NCBI GenBank assembly: GCA_902494515.1
Contig: CABUTS010000003.1
Location: forward strand, 1 to 64,000
Direction of reading: 5' to 3'
Length of the DNA stretch: 64,000 nucleotides
Source: an uncultured Muribaculaceae bacterium
Lineage (GTDB): Bacteria > Bacteroidota > Bacteroidia > Bacteroidales > Muribaculaceae
Positions 31,983-40,454 of the stretch are shown here, one piece after another. Positions within the stretch are counted from its first letter, which is position 1; each line of letters opens with the position of its first letter. The position numbers were made by a program, and so were the translations under genes. The notes under the pieces are model-generated. The model saw only the letters and a program-made list of their open reading frames with translations, made no database searches and had not been told where the DNA came from.

Positions 31983-34136
31983 ATGAAACAGATATTTACC
32001 CTTGCTACCGCAGCAATGTGCCTGCTGAGCCTCTCCGCTCAGGATGTTACGATGCTGACCCATCACGACGACGGGGAAATCCTTCTCTCCGACGCCGCCG
32101 ACCTCTCGAAAATCACCTTTGAGGACGCCGAATTCCCCCTCACCGCCGACGGCGACCGAATCCTCGGCTACACCGATGTCGAATGGCCCGAAGACCGTCT
32201 CCTGCCCCGTTTCCCCGCCCCCGACAAGCGCGTCTACGCCCTCGACATGGACGTCGCCGGGCTCAACGACCAGGAGCGTGTGATGTTCGCATCACTCCAG
32301 GGCTTAGTCAACCGTTCCCGTGCGCGAATCCTCCTCTATCAGGGCAATGAATCCCGCGCCACATGGCCCGCAGCCCACGGTCTGCGCCGCAACATCACCA
32401 CCATCTCGGCCCGCACACCCTACCAGCTCGTCGAGCGTTTCAAGGATGAAATCGAGGGTCTCGCCCTTTACTCCACCGAACACAGCGAGCACTACGGCAA
32501 CGTCGCTTCAACCGTAGGCGGCCTCAAACGCCTCCTCCCCGTCACCCCCGAAATTCGCGCCAAGCTCATCGAAGCCGGCGTCGACCTCCCGGTTGTCGAG
32601 GACTTCACATCGCTGACAATGACGACTCCCGTCGAAATCTATCAGTATCTCTACGACAATTACTGGAGCCTCTGCAACCACCGTCTGCTCATCTCCCTCC
32701 GCCCGGTGGTCCCCTTTGTCCGCGACCTCGGCGTTGCCTCCGGGTCGATGATTGTATGGCTCGACCCCCGCGTCAGCGAGGAGAAAGCCGTCCTGGACCT
32801 GATGCTTCAGGACCTCACCCCCGGCCGCGACATCGTAACCGGTTGGTTCCCCGAGGAGCGCTCCGGCATCGGTGAGTGCACCAAATACGGTCTGTCGTGT
32901 GTCCCCTCCGACTTCTTCGAGAACGGCACGGTCTACTCCTCCGTCCGTGTGCCGGTCCGCGTTCCCGCCGTGCCCAAAATGCCTGAACTCGAAAACAAAG
33001 TCTATGTCACCTTCTTCATCAGCGACGGCGACAACATCCAGTATTGCGAGCACGCCATGCTGCTGAACTGGAACCATAACGGCCGCGGCCAGATCCCCAT
33101 GAACTGGACCATCAGCCCCTCGCTCGCCGATTTCTCCCCCTCGATGCTCAACTACTACTATGATAACGCCACCGAAAACGACTGCTTCGCCAGCGGACCT
33201 TCGGGCATCGGCTACGCTATGCCTTACGACGCCCACAACTTCCGCTGGAATGTAACCCGCAACAACGTTTTCGAGCCATACGTGGCCCTGACAGGCCGCT
33301 ACGTGGAGCGTGCAGGTCTCCGCATCATCACTATCTGGGACAAAATCAACGATTCGCAGCATCAGCTCTACGCCAGGAACTGTCCCTATCTCTACGGCCT
33401 GACAATCCAGGACTGGGAGCGTCAGCTCGGCCGCCTGCAGACATCCGTAGCCGACGGACACCTCCCGATGATTCCTAACTACCCCTGCTACGCCAACGGC
33501 ATCGACGTCATCGCAAACTACATCAACCGTGACCTTCCGAAGTTCGACGGCACCAAGCCAATGTTCCTCACCTCGCAGGGTTCCGTCTGGGACATGGGTC
33601 CCGACCAGCTCGTCGGCATGGTCGACAAACTCGACGCGCTTTGCCCCGGCAATTATGTGATACTCCGCGGCGATCACTTCTTCAATATGTATAACCGCGC
33701 CAACGGCCTCCCCTTCAACCTCGCGCTGCTTCAAGGACTTAACGTCACCTCCTCGGCCTCCTCGACCGACGCCGCCCTCGCAGCCGACGGTTCCCCCGCC
33801 GAAGCCAATATGTGGGTATCCTCCGCCACCGACGGCACCGGCTGGGTGCAGTGCGACTTTGGCAAAGAGTTCACAGTCAGCCGCTTCGTAATCCGCCACG
33901 CCGCTACCTCCGGTCTCAGTGTCGCCCTCAACTCCCGCGCCTTCAAGGTTGAAGTCAGCACCGACGGCAATGCCTGGACCACAGTCGCCGACGTCACCGG
34001 CAACACCGCCTCCGTCACCGACACCTCCATCGAGCCCGTCGCCGCCCGCTACCTCCGCCTGACCATCCTCGACGCCGGCTCCGACGCCGTGGCCCGCATC
34101 GCCGACCTCGAAGTCTACGGCTCCGAACTCCAATAA
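31983..34136 (+). CDS. GxGYxYP putative glycoside hydrolase with discoidin domain
   Basis: 717 residues with a signal peptide (LCLLSLSAQ is close to its end). After a short N-terminal module with LSKITFED comes the GxGYxYP-type core: VMFASLQGLVNRSRARILL, VWLDPRVSEEKAVLD, YVTFFISDGDNIQYCEHAM, and MNWTISPSLADFSPSMLNYYY, with the GPSGIGYAMP motif naming the family. Residues about 585-715 form an F5/8 type C (discoidin) carbohydrate-binding domain (WVQCDFGKEFTVSRFVIRH, ARYLRLTILDAG). The family is proposed to be a glycosidase, but the reaction is not established to my knowledge. It stands alone with no SusC/SusD next to it. Confidence 0.82.
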   Translation: MKQIFTLATAAMCLLSLSAQDVTMLTHHDDGEILLSDAADLSKITFEDAEFPLTADGDRILGYTDVEWPEDRLLPRFPAPDKRVYALDMDVAGLNDQERVMFASLQGLVNRSRARILLYQGNESRATWPAAHGLRRNITTISARTPYQLVERFKDEIEGLALYSTEHSEHYGNVASTVGGLKRLLPVTPEIRAKLIEAGVDLPVVEDFTSLTMTTPVEIYQYLYDNYWSLCNHRLLISLRPVVPFVRDLGVASGSMIVWLDPRVSEEKAVLDLMLQDLTPGRDIVTGWFPEERSGIGECTKYGLSCVPSDFFENGTVYSSVRVPVRVPAVPKMPELENKVYVTFFISDGDNIQYCEHAMLLNWNHNGRGQIPMNWTISPSLADFSPSMLNYYYDNATENDCFASGPSGIGYAMPYDAHNFRWNVTRNNVFEPYVALTGRYVERAGLRIITIWDKINDSQHQLYARNCPYLYGLTIQDWERQLGRLQTSVADGHLPMIPNYPCYANGIDVIANYINRDLPKFDGTKPMFLTSQGSVWDMGPDQLVGMVDKLDALCPGNYVILRGDHFFNMYNRANGLPFNLALLQGLNVTSSASSTDAALAADGSPAEANMWVSSATDGTGWVQCDFGKEFTVSRFVIRHAATSGLSVALNSRAFKVEVSTDGNAWTTVADVTGNTASVTDTSIEPVAARYLRLTILDAGSDAVARIADLEVYGSELQ

Positions 34137-34166
34137 TCCCCCGGCTTGGCAAAGCAAGGTGAGCCT

Positions 34167-34331
34167 GCCAGCAGCCCCCGGCAGGGCAACGCCATGATGT
34201 GTCTGCCAGCAGCCCCCGGCAGGGGAAGGCCAAAGGCCTTCACGTTTAATTAACCCGGTCTTAAAATGAGCTTCAGCTCATTTTTAGGCCGGGTTTCCCC
34301 GTAAGTAGACGGGTGAAGACCGAAAGGTCTT
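34167..34331. repeat. Direct repeat and stacked hairpins in a gene-free spacer
   Basis: CTGCCAGCAGCCCCCGGCAG occurs at about 34167 and 34202 (period 35). Downstream, AAAATGAGC-TTCA-GCTCATTTT nests within CCCGG...CCGGG (about 34254-34296), and GAAGACC-GAAA-GGTCTTC (34314-34331) forms a tetraloop hairpin. Confidence 0.75.
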
Positions 34332-34390
34332 CATGATCTGAGACTTTCGTAATTCCCGGGGATTTAAGCAAACTCTTGATTCTTGTCGCA

Positions 34391-34427
34391 AAAAAATCAG
34401 CCCGGATACCTTCCGGGCTGATTTTTT
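34391..34427. terminator. Bidirectional Rho-independent terminator
   Basis: AAAAAATCAGCCCGGA (34391-34406) is the exact reverse complement of 34412-34427, with loop TACCT. This gives a 10-bp GC-containing stem with a T6 tail on each strand. It lies between the convergent GxGYxYP gene and the 735-residue surface protein, and serves both. Confidence 0.92.
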
Positions 34428-34439
34428 ACAGTTGCTATT

Positions 34440-34456
34440 CACCTTCATTGAAGGTG
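34440..34456. other. Small hairpin
   Basis: CACCTTCA-T-TGAAGGTG palindrome between the terminator and the end of the minus-strand gene. Role unknown. Confidence 0.45.
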
Positions 34457-34478
34457 TAAATTCAGGGTGTAGGGGCTG

Positions 34479-36686
34479 TTACTCGGCGGGGGTCATGCCG
34501 GGACCGCGGAGCTGCTCGATGGCACCGGTGGCGGTGTCGACCTTGTAGAGGTAGAGGGGAGTGGTGGCAGCGCCGTCATAGCCGAAGAGCATGATGATGT
34601 AGGGCTTGAAGACGTATCCGCCGGCTGAGGAATCATAGGTGGAGCCGAACGACATGGTCTTGTTCAGCACGCCGGTGTTGAGTTCGAGCCATTCACCCTG
34701 TACTGCAACGTAGTTGCCGATAAGTTCCTCGTCGGAGAGGGTCAGGTCGCTGACATATGAGTTGGACTCAGAGAGGTAGGCGAACACATATTTGGCCTCG
34801 AGATCCGAAGGGGTTACGGTTACGGGCAGATAGTGGGTCCAGTTGCTGGAGGCGTTAATCTCGCCGGGAGTCATCTCTAAGGTGAGCTGGGCTGCGGGCT
34901 GCGGGCCGCGAACCTGCTCAACTTCGCCGGTGGCGGTGTCGATCTTGTAGAGGTAGAGCGGAGTGGTAATGCCGCCGTCATAACCGAAGATCATGAGGTA
35001 GTAGGGTTTGAAGACGTAGCCGCCTGCTGCGGAATCCCAATCGGAGCCGAACGACATGGTTTTGTTCAGCACACCGGTGTTGAGTTCGAGCCATTGACCC
35101 TCTATGCTGACGAAGTTGTTCATCAGCTCTTCGTCGGAGATGGTCATGTCGCTGAAAAGCGAGTTGCTTGCAGGAAGATATTTGAAAGCATATTTAGCCT
35201 CGGGGTCCGAGGGGGTTACGGTTACGGCCAGATAGTGGGTCCAGTTGCTGGAGGCGTTAATCTCGCCGAACTGCACGTCGAAGGTCATCTCGTCGGTTAC
35301 GACTTCGGTCGGAACGACGTCAACCTCCTTGATGGCGGTGGTACGGGTGCCGTTTTCGTCAACGCCGAAGATGAGGACCTCATACTCGGTGCCGATGTTG
35401 AGGTATTTGCCCTCGAGGACGCCGTCGTGAGTGTTGACCGAGGCAGCGCCGGTGTGGATGAGTTCGGAGTTGTCCCAGTGGATCTGGCCCATCTGTGTCA
35501 TGAACTGGATCTCCTTGCCGATGGCGAGCGCCGGGGTGTAGGTGTCGGTCAGACGGCTCTTCTCGATGAGCATGCCGATGTAGCGGGTGTCGGCCTTCGA
35601 GGGGGTGATGTCGAGGGTGAACTGCGAGGGAGATTGCTGGGTTGCGGTCACCTCGAAGGTGCAGTCGTCGGTTACCTCAGGTTCGGGTACGGTCAGCTTC
35701 AGGGACTTGGGCTGGGTGGTGATGACGGCGTAATCGCAGCCGAAAGCAACGGCATAGTAGACGTCGCCCATGCAGAGGTTTGCCTTGGTGTTCTCGACAT
35801 GGCCCACGGGGGTCACGGCGCTCCAATCGCCGCCGAGGTTGCGGTATACGGCCTGTTCGAGCTGGCTTGCGGTGGTGGCCATCAGCACTTCGAGACCGGT
35901 GTTCTCGACCTCGTACTCGGTGTATAGAGCCACGTAAATCGGGCCATCATACCCCTCGGGAGCATCAGCCTTGGCGGTGATGGAGTTGGAGGTCATATCG
36001 GCGGTGATGGTGAAGTCAATGTCCTCGATGACGAGCTTCTTGGTGGTGAAGCGGATTACGGTAGGCTCGCTCAGGGGCACGATCTCTTCGTCCTCGATCT
36101 TGGCGGTGTAGACGGCCAGGACGATGGGGGTATTGTCGGAGATGCTCTCCGAGGGGAACCAGTCGCGGACCTGCGAACCCTTCTCGAAGATCTGGTCGGG
36201 ACCGAAATACGAGAGGGGCTGGCCGTAGAAATCGGCGGTGGCATGGATTTCGGCGATATCGTTCTGCATCAGAACCTCGCCCCAGATGCTTTCGTCGATG
36301 CCGGCGTCGTTGAGGGTAGCCTCAGTCATGCCGGTGATGCGGTAGTAGGTGTCCTCGGTGGGAGCGGTGACGGTGAGCTGGGCGCTCTGGTGGCGTGCCA
36401 TCACGTCGATGGTCACGGGGCAGTCCTCCAGCGCGTGGTAATACTGGATCGCAGCGCCGAGGGTGTTGAGCGGAACCAGGGTGGAGGTGCCGTTCTTGAA
36501 GTCCACCTTCATGTGGGTGTAGTTGTCGGCGTTGCCGTCGTTGGTGTAGGTGATATTCTCGATATCGTCGACGGCGAGGGCCTTGGTAACGTAACCGCCC
36601 TGACCGAGGTAGAGCTTGTCGGATGCGGCAAAGATAATGCCGGCTGCGGCAGCTGCGAAAAGGGAGCAGATTGCAATCTTTTTCAT
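34479..36686 (-). CDS. Large secreted protein with tandem 134-residue repeats
   Basis: 735 residues with a signal peptide (FAAAAAGIIFAAS). An N-terminal module with VDDIENITYTNDG and VDFKNGTSTLVPLNTL resembles the KITF-type module of nearby proteins. Beta-sandwich, Fn3/Ig-like segments follow (VTATQQSPSQFTLDITP, TADMTSNSITAKADAP). The end is two tandem repeats of about 134 residues (about 467-600 and 601-735), both with GEINASSNWTHYL, LELNTGVLNKTMSFGS and GGYVFKPY. The DNA copies are offset by 402 bp and are identical over at least 40 bases, so the duplication is recent or kept similar. It is probably a surface adhesin or binding protein; ligand unknown. It lies 3 bases after the preceding interrupted gene. 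Confidence 0.8.
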   Translation of the reverse strand: MKKIAICSLFAAAAAGIIFAASDKLYLGQGGYVTKALAVDDIENITYTNDGNADNYTHMKVDFKNGTSTLVPLNTLGAAIQYYHALEDCPVTIDVMARHQSAQLTVTAPTEDTYYRITGMTEATLNDAGIDESIWGEVLMQNDIAEIHATADFYGQPLSYFGPDQIFEKGSQVRDWFPSESISDNTPIVLAVYTAKIEDEEIVPLSEPTVIRFTTKKLVIEDIDFTITADMTSNSITAKADAPEGYDGPIYVALYTEYEVENTGLEVLMATTASQLEQAVYRNLGGDWSAVTPVGHVENTKANLCMGDVYYAVAFGCDYAVITTQPKSLKLTVPEPEVTDDCTFEVTATQQSPSQFTLDITPSKADTRYIGMLIEKSRLTDTYTPALAIGKEIQFMTQMGQIHWDNSELIHTGAASVNTHDGVLEGKYLNIGTEYEVLIFGVDENGTRTTAIKEVDVVPTEVVTDEMTFDVQFGEINASSNWTHYLAVTVTPSDPEAKYAFKYLPASNSLFSDMTISDEELMNNFVSIEGQWLELNTGVLNKTMSFGSDWDSAAGGYVFKPYYLMIFGYDGGITTPLYLYKIDTATGEVEQVRGPQPAAQLTLEMTPGEINASSNWTHYLPVTVTPSDLEAKYVFAYLSESNSYVSDLTLSDEELIGNYVAVQGEWLELNTGVLNKTMSFGSTYDSSAGGYVFKPYIIMLFGYDGAATTPLYLYKVDTATGAIEQLRGPGMTPAE

Positions 36687-36689
36687 GGC

Positions 36690-37157
36690 TTAGCGGACAT
36701 TAACTTTGTAAGACATCTTGTTGACTGTTACGACATAGACTCCGGGGGTGAGTCCGTCGAGCGAAAGGGTGTGCTCACCCGAAACGGTCTGCGACGACAC
36801 GCAGACGCCTGATGCGGCATAGATGGCCACTACACTCCCTTCGGGAAGCGAGGCGAAGTGAATGGCATTGCCGTCGCGCGACAGTCCGTTGCCGTCAGCT
36901 TCGATTTAGGCTACAGAGGCCGAGGGGTCGTAGAGATGCTCGAAGTAGCTGATGTCAGCTTTTGCGACACTTACATCCACGCGCTCGCTCTTGGCGACGA
37001 GTTCGTCGGCGGTGAAGCTGACTTTGAGGTCATCGGACAGCACGATGTCAACGTCGCTGCCGTTGACGAGGCTGACCTTCAGGCAGTTGTAACCGTCGGC
37101 GGCTGATGCAGACAGCAGACCGACGGCCATACAAGCCGTGAGTAAAAATTTTCTCAT
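36690..37157 (-). pseudogene. Small secreted protein interrupted by an in-frame TAA
   Basis: It starts MRKFLLTACMAVGLLSASAAD (signal peptide) and has the module LKVSLVNGSDVDIVLSDDLKVSF. At 36906-36908 (minus strand) TAA follows DPSASVA. The same frame continues for 71 more codons, IEADGNGLSRDGNAI...GLTPGVYVVTVNKMSYKVNVR, to the TAA at 36690. That second part is the conserved tail seen in other secreted proteins here, so the uninterrupted gene would be 155 codons. One base change (for example GAA to TAA) explains the break. It has a full-consensus promoter (37217-37248) and is followed after 3 bases by the 735-residue protein, so it may still lead that transcript. Confidence 0.8.
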
Positions 37158-37216
37158 GAAACGTGAAATTTAGTTATTGGTAGCGTTTGTAGCTTAATCT
37201 GTGATGAATTTCGCCG

Positions 37217-37248
37217 CAAAATTAATATCTTTTAATCGGAGTTACAAA
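37217..37248 (-). promoter_or_regulatory. Bacteroidetes-type promoter for the 36.7-37.2 kb gene pair
   Basis: On the minus strand TTTG (37248-37245), 20 bases, TAATTTTG (37224-37217), a full match. The start codon is 59 bases downstream. Confidence 0.75.
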
Positions 37249-37323
37249 ATAATTTTTAAATAATTTGCAACCGACATTGTTTGCAAAGATATTTCTGCTG
37301 TCAGCCCCTCTGCCACCTTTTTG

Positions 37324-37363
37324 CAAAAAAACGCTGCTGTCAGCGGAAACCGGGACAGCAGCG
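37324..37363 (-). terminator. Rho-independent terminator of the PUL operon
   Basis: CGCTGCTGTC (37332-37341) pairs exactly with GACAGCAGCG (37354-37363). On the minus strand the hairpin is followed by a T7 run (37331-37325). It lies about 85 bases after the GH43-SGNH stop and ends the six-gene minus-strand operon. Confidence 0.88.
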
Positions 37364-37383
37364 TAAAATTAAGTAAATGAAGC

Positions 37384-37436
37384 CTTGGAAATTAAAATCT
37401 TCGGGGATAAAGTTTTTGGAATTAAAAACTTCGGGG
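37384..37436. repeat. Direct repeat after the GH43-SGNH gene
   Basis: GGAAATTAAAATCTTCGGGG and GGAATTAAAAACTTCGGGGG, about 30 bases apart, between the terminator and the stop codon at 37447. Confidence 0.75.
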
Positions 37437-37446
37437 GTTCACTGTT

Positions 37447-40398
37447 TTATCGCGCGAGGAGTTTGGAGGCGGTGCCGTCGGAGTTGCAGACGATGGTCAG
37501 GCCGGGAGCGGGGGAGGAGAGGCGGCGGCCGTCAACCGAATAATATGCCACGGGGGTGGCGCCGGAGGCATCGGAATCGGCTGTCACCGAGGTGATGCCG
37601 GACTGTCTGGGGCCCTTGTAGGTCATGGCGTTGAGGCTCATGGCCAGATTCGGCACGGTGCAACTCACCACATCCGCGTCATCCGAAACATTAGCTACAT
37701 TAGCTATTTTAGCTATTTTAGCTACGTTAGCTATATTAGCTGCATCTTCGGGCAGCATCGCCGGGGAGTAGATTTCGAGCGAGGATTTCAGCATATTGCC
37801 GGAGCAATGTGCGCCGATTTCGGTCATGTTCATGGCCGAGCGCCAGAAAGCGACCTCCGAGAGGGTGAAATCGGCGGGCGTGGCAGCTGCCGCATCCTTG
37901 CAGCCGATGGTGAAGACCTTGGGGGTCAGATTTTCGTCGAAGGTGAAGACGATGTTATTGTCGAGATAAAGGATGGTTTTGCCAGCCCCGTAGTAGTGGG
38001 TCAGGGTTACGTAGTGGAAGCTGTCGTCGGTGATGGAGGCGTCTGATACAGTGGTGGTTCCGGTGGGAGCAACGTAGCTGACCTTGCCGTCGTCGCCGAC
38101 CTGAATCCGGCCGGTGGTGTTGCCGCGGCTGCCGTTGGTGAAGCTGATCAGCTCGCCGGCCTCACTGACTTTCACGCGGAGCGAGATGGTGAAGGCGTTG
38201 AGGCTCTCCTCGGGGGTGAGGGTCAGGATGGTGCCCTGCTGAATCCGGAGCTCGTGGGCTTCGGCGTCGCGCTCCATCGCCAGTTCCTTCCCCGATTCGA
38301 GGGCGTCGAAGAGCGACGGCGGGATGGCGTACATCATCTGACGGTGCCCCTGGGCGTTGGGGTGGGCGTCGTCGTTGCGCAGCGAAGCGGCCCAGTGGCC
38401 GGCGCGGTCGTCGACAGCGCCGAGCATATTTACCGAGGGTACATCCCACTGGTGAATCAGCATATTCATCTGGCGGACGTAGTTATAATCCGTCGATGTA
38501 TAGTCTGTTCGGGTGTAGTTGTTCATCACCACGGGCACCTTGCCGTCGGCCCGGGCCATCGAAATCAGCGCGAGCATATTGTCGCGGAACTGGTCGAACA
38601 CCTGCGTGGGGTTGGTGGACCCGTGAATCCCCTCGTTGCCGAGCGAAAGGCCGAAAATCACGTACTTGCCATGGTCGCGGATCAGGTCGTCGTAGCGGTC
38701 GAGCAGACTCAGGGTGGTGTTGCCGCCGATCGACACTCCGGAGGTGTAGAGGGGGTAGTCGCTGCGGCCGCGGTCGGTGCGGGTCTTGAGCTGCTCGCCG
38801 TAGAGATAGGCGTAGCCGTGGAAATTCGTTGCGCCCTGACCGTTGGCCACCGACGAACCGAACACACAGATGCGGTAGGGGTCGACCGGGGCGGAAATCA
38901 TGTATGTGGCTCGGTTGAGGTCGAGGGTTACGGTGTAGGTGCCGGGGTTGATGCGGATTTCTTCGCCGTTGCGCTTGTCGCCGGGAAGGGTCACCTGGTC
39001 CGTGCCGTGGACACGCATGATGTCGGTGTCGCCGTTGAGCCGGAAGTGAATCCGGCGGCCGGGATATTCCATCGAACCGTTCTTGGTCAGCTCGGTTTCA
39101 CCGCCGAAGACGCCGTTGCCGAGGTAGGGGAGGGTTACACCGTCGGTTACGGTGCCTACGACCCTGACATCGCTGACGGGGGTGAGCCGGAAGCTCTTCG
39201 ACTCCGTATCGGCGAACACGCGGTATATGCCGGGTTCCATACATTCGCCGCTGAAGCTGACGGGGAGCCCGTGGGCATCGGTGCCGCTGAAGGTGAACGC
39301 GCCGGCTTTCAGCTTCACGAAGCAGCTGAACTGCCCTTTGCTCAGATGCATGGCGGGAGTGAACACCGAGGCGGGGTCGGCGGTGATCCGGTAGGGCTGA
39401 CCCTGCGACTTGTCGACGTTGAAGGTCAGGATGCGGGTGCGGCGGGGATTAACCTTATTCTCGCCGTTGTGGACGTGATACATATAGCGCATCTTCCCGT
39501 CGTTGTCGAAGAACACTTCGCCGTGGCCCGAGCCTTTCTCGCCGACGATGCTGCGGTGGATCACGGGGTTACCCTCATATTTGGTCCAGGGGCCGAGCGG
39601 CGAGTTGGCGGTGGCGTAACCGACGGCGTAGTCCGGACTCATGTAGTGGTTGGCGGAGTAGAACATATAGTAGACGCCGTCGAGCTTGACGACCGACGCC
39701 CCCTCCATCACCAGGCCGGGGTAGGCGCCGGTGTTCTCCCACTGCTGGGTGTTGCGGAAACACTCCACGGCGGTGCCGGGAATCATCTTCCAGGTCTGCG
39801 GGTCGAGCTCGCAGACGCAGATGATGTTGCCGCCGTGGAAACGGACGTGATACATGTAGCATCGGCCGTCGTCATCGCGGAAAATGAAGGGGTCGATGTT
39901 CCCCTCGGAGTTGTCGACGGGGGCGACCTCAGCCTGGGTGTAGTCGCCGTCGATGGCTGTGCTGCGAGCTATGCAGCATCGCTCGTTGGCGACGTAGGCA
40001 ATCAGATAGTCGTCATCGCCGGCCTTGAAGAACTGCGGCGCCCAGAAACCCTGCGTGCCCCAGCACTGATGGTCCTTGATCAGAATCATCGAGTCGGGGC
40101 GGGCGTAGGTCCAGTCGGTCAGATTGTCGCTTTCGAGCAGGGTGAAACCTGCCGGGCTGAAGCTGCGGGTCCCCGCGGCGTAGAATTTGCCGTTCTCGGT
40201 GTAGACCGTCGGGTCGGCCAAGAGGAAATCGCGGGGAGCACCCGAGCCTGCGGGGTCGTCGAGCGAGAGCATTTCAACGCTCTGCAGCGCGCCCTCATCG
40301 AGAGCCGTTCCGGTCATGCTCAGCGACGATGCCGCCCGGGCGCCGCCGACTGCAACTGTGATGGCCGCGGCCATCGCGAAAATAGCTTTCGGATTCAT
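37447..40398 (-). CDS. Secreted GH43 - SGNH esterase - LamG protein
   Basis: 983 residues with a signal peptide. A GH43 five-bladed propeller (about 50-330) keeps the three acidic positions: LADPTVY (Asp62), NIDPFIF and VMEGASVV. A beta-sandwich (about 340-500) follows. Next is an SGNH/GDSL hydrolase domain (about 505-700) with RICVFGSSVANGQG, FGLSLGNEGIHG and DDAHPNAQGH carrying the expected Ser, Gly/Asn and Asp/His blocks. A LamG-like domain (about 715-870) precedes a tail with YYSVDGRRL. It probably removes both arabinosyl or xylosyl units and ester groups from one glycan. A low-complexity stretch (about 885-902) is encoded by a 9-bp repeat. Last gene of the PUL operon. Confidence 0.88.
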   Translation of the reverse strand: MNPKAIFAMAAAITVAVGGARAASSLSMTGTALDEGALQSVEMLSLDDPAGSGAPRDFLLADPTVYTENGKFYAAGTRSFSPAGFTLLESDNLTDWTYARPDSMILIKDHQCWGTQGFWAPQFFKAGDDDYLIAYVANERCCIARSTAIDGDYTQAEVAPVDNSEGNIDPFIFRDDDGRCYMYHVRFHGGNIICVCELDPQTWKMIPGTAVECFRNTQQWENTGAYPGLVMEGASVVKLDGVYYMFYSANHYMSPDYAVGYATANSPLGPWTKYEGNPVIHRSIVGEKGSGHGEVFFDNDGKMRYMYHVHNGENKVNPRRTRILTFNVDKSQGQPYRITADPASVFTPAMHLSKGQFSCFVKLKAGAFTFSGTDAHGLPVSFSGECMEPGIYRVFADTESKSFRLTPVSDVRVVGTVTDGVTLPYLGNGVFGGETELTKNGSMEYPGRRIHFRLNGDTDIMRVHGTDQVTLPGDKRNGEEIRINPGTYTVTLDLNRATYMISAPVDPYRICVFGSSVANGQGATNFHGYAYLYGEQLKTRTDRGRSDYPLYTSGVSIGGNTTLSLLDRYDDLIRDHGKYVIFGLSLGNEGIHGSTNPTQVFDQFRDNMLALISMARADGKVPVVMNNYTRTDYTSTDYNYVRQMNMLIHQWDVPSVNMLGAVDDRAGHWAASLRNDDAHPNAQGHRQMMYAIPPSLFDALESGKELAMERDAEAHELRIQQGTILTLTPEESLNAFTISLRVKVSEAGELISFTNGSRGNTTGRIQVGDDGKVSYVAPTGTTTVSDASITDDSFHYVTLTHYYGAGKTILYLDNNIVFTFDENLTPKVFTIGCKDAAAATPADFTLSEVAFWRSAMNMTEIGAHCSGNMLKSSLEIYSPAMLPEDAANIANVAKIAKIANVANVSDDADVVSCTVPNLAMSLNAMTYKGPRQSGITSVTADSDASGATPVAYYSVDGRRLSSPAPGLTIVCNSDGTASKLLAR
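37691..37744. repeat. Six copies of a 9-bp coding repeat
   Basis: TTAGCTANN (last copy TTAGCTGCA) is repeated six times without interruption inside the GH43-SGNH gene. On the coding strand it gives Ala-Asn/Lys-Ile/Val triplets. The nine-base period keeps frame, so copy number can change without a frameshift. Confidence 0.95.
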
Positions 40399-40454
40399 GT
40401 TTGTATATGAGATCTGAGATTTTATTCTAAATTGTTTTTTCAGGCGTTCCAGTC

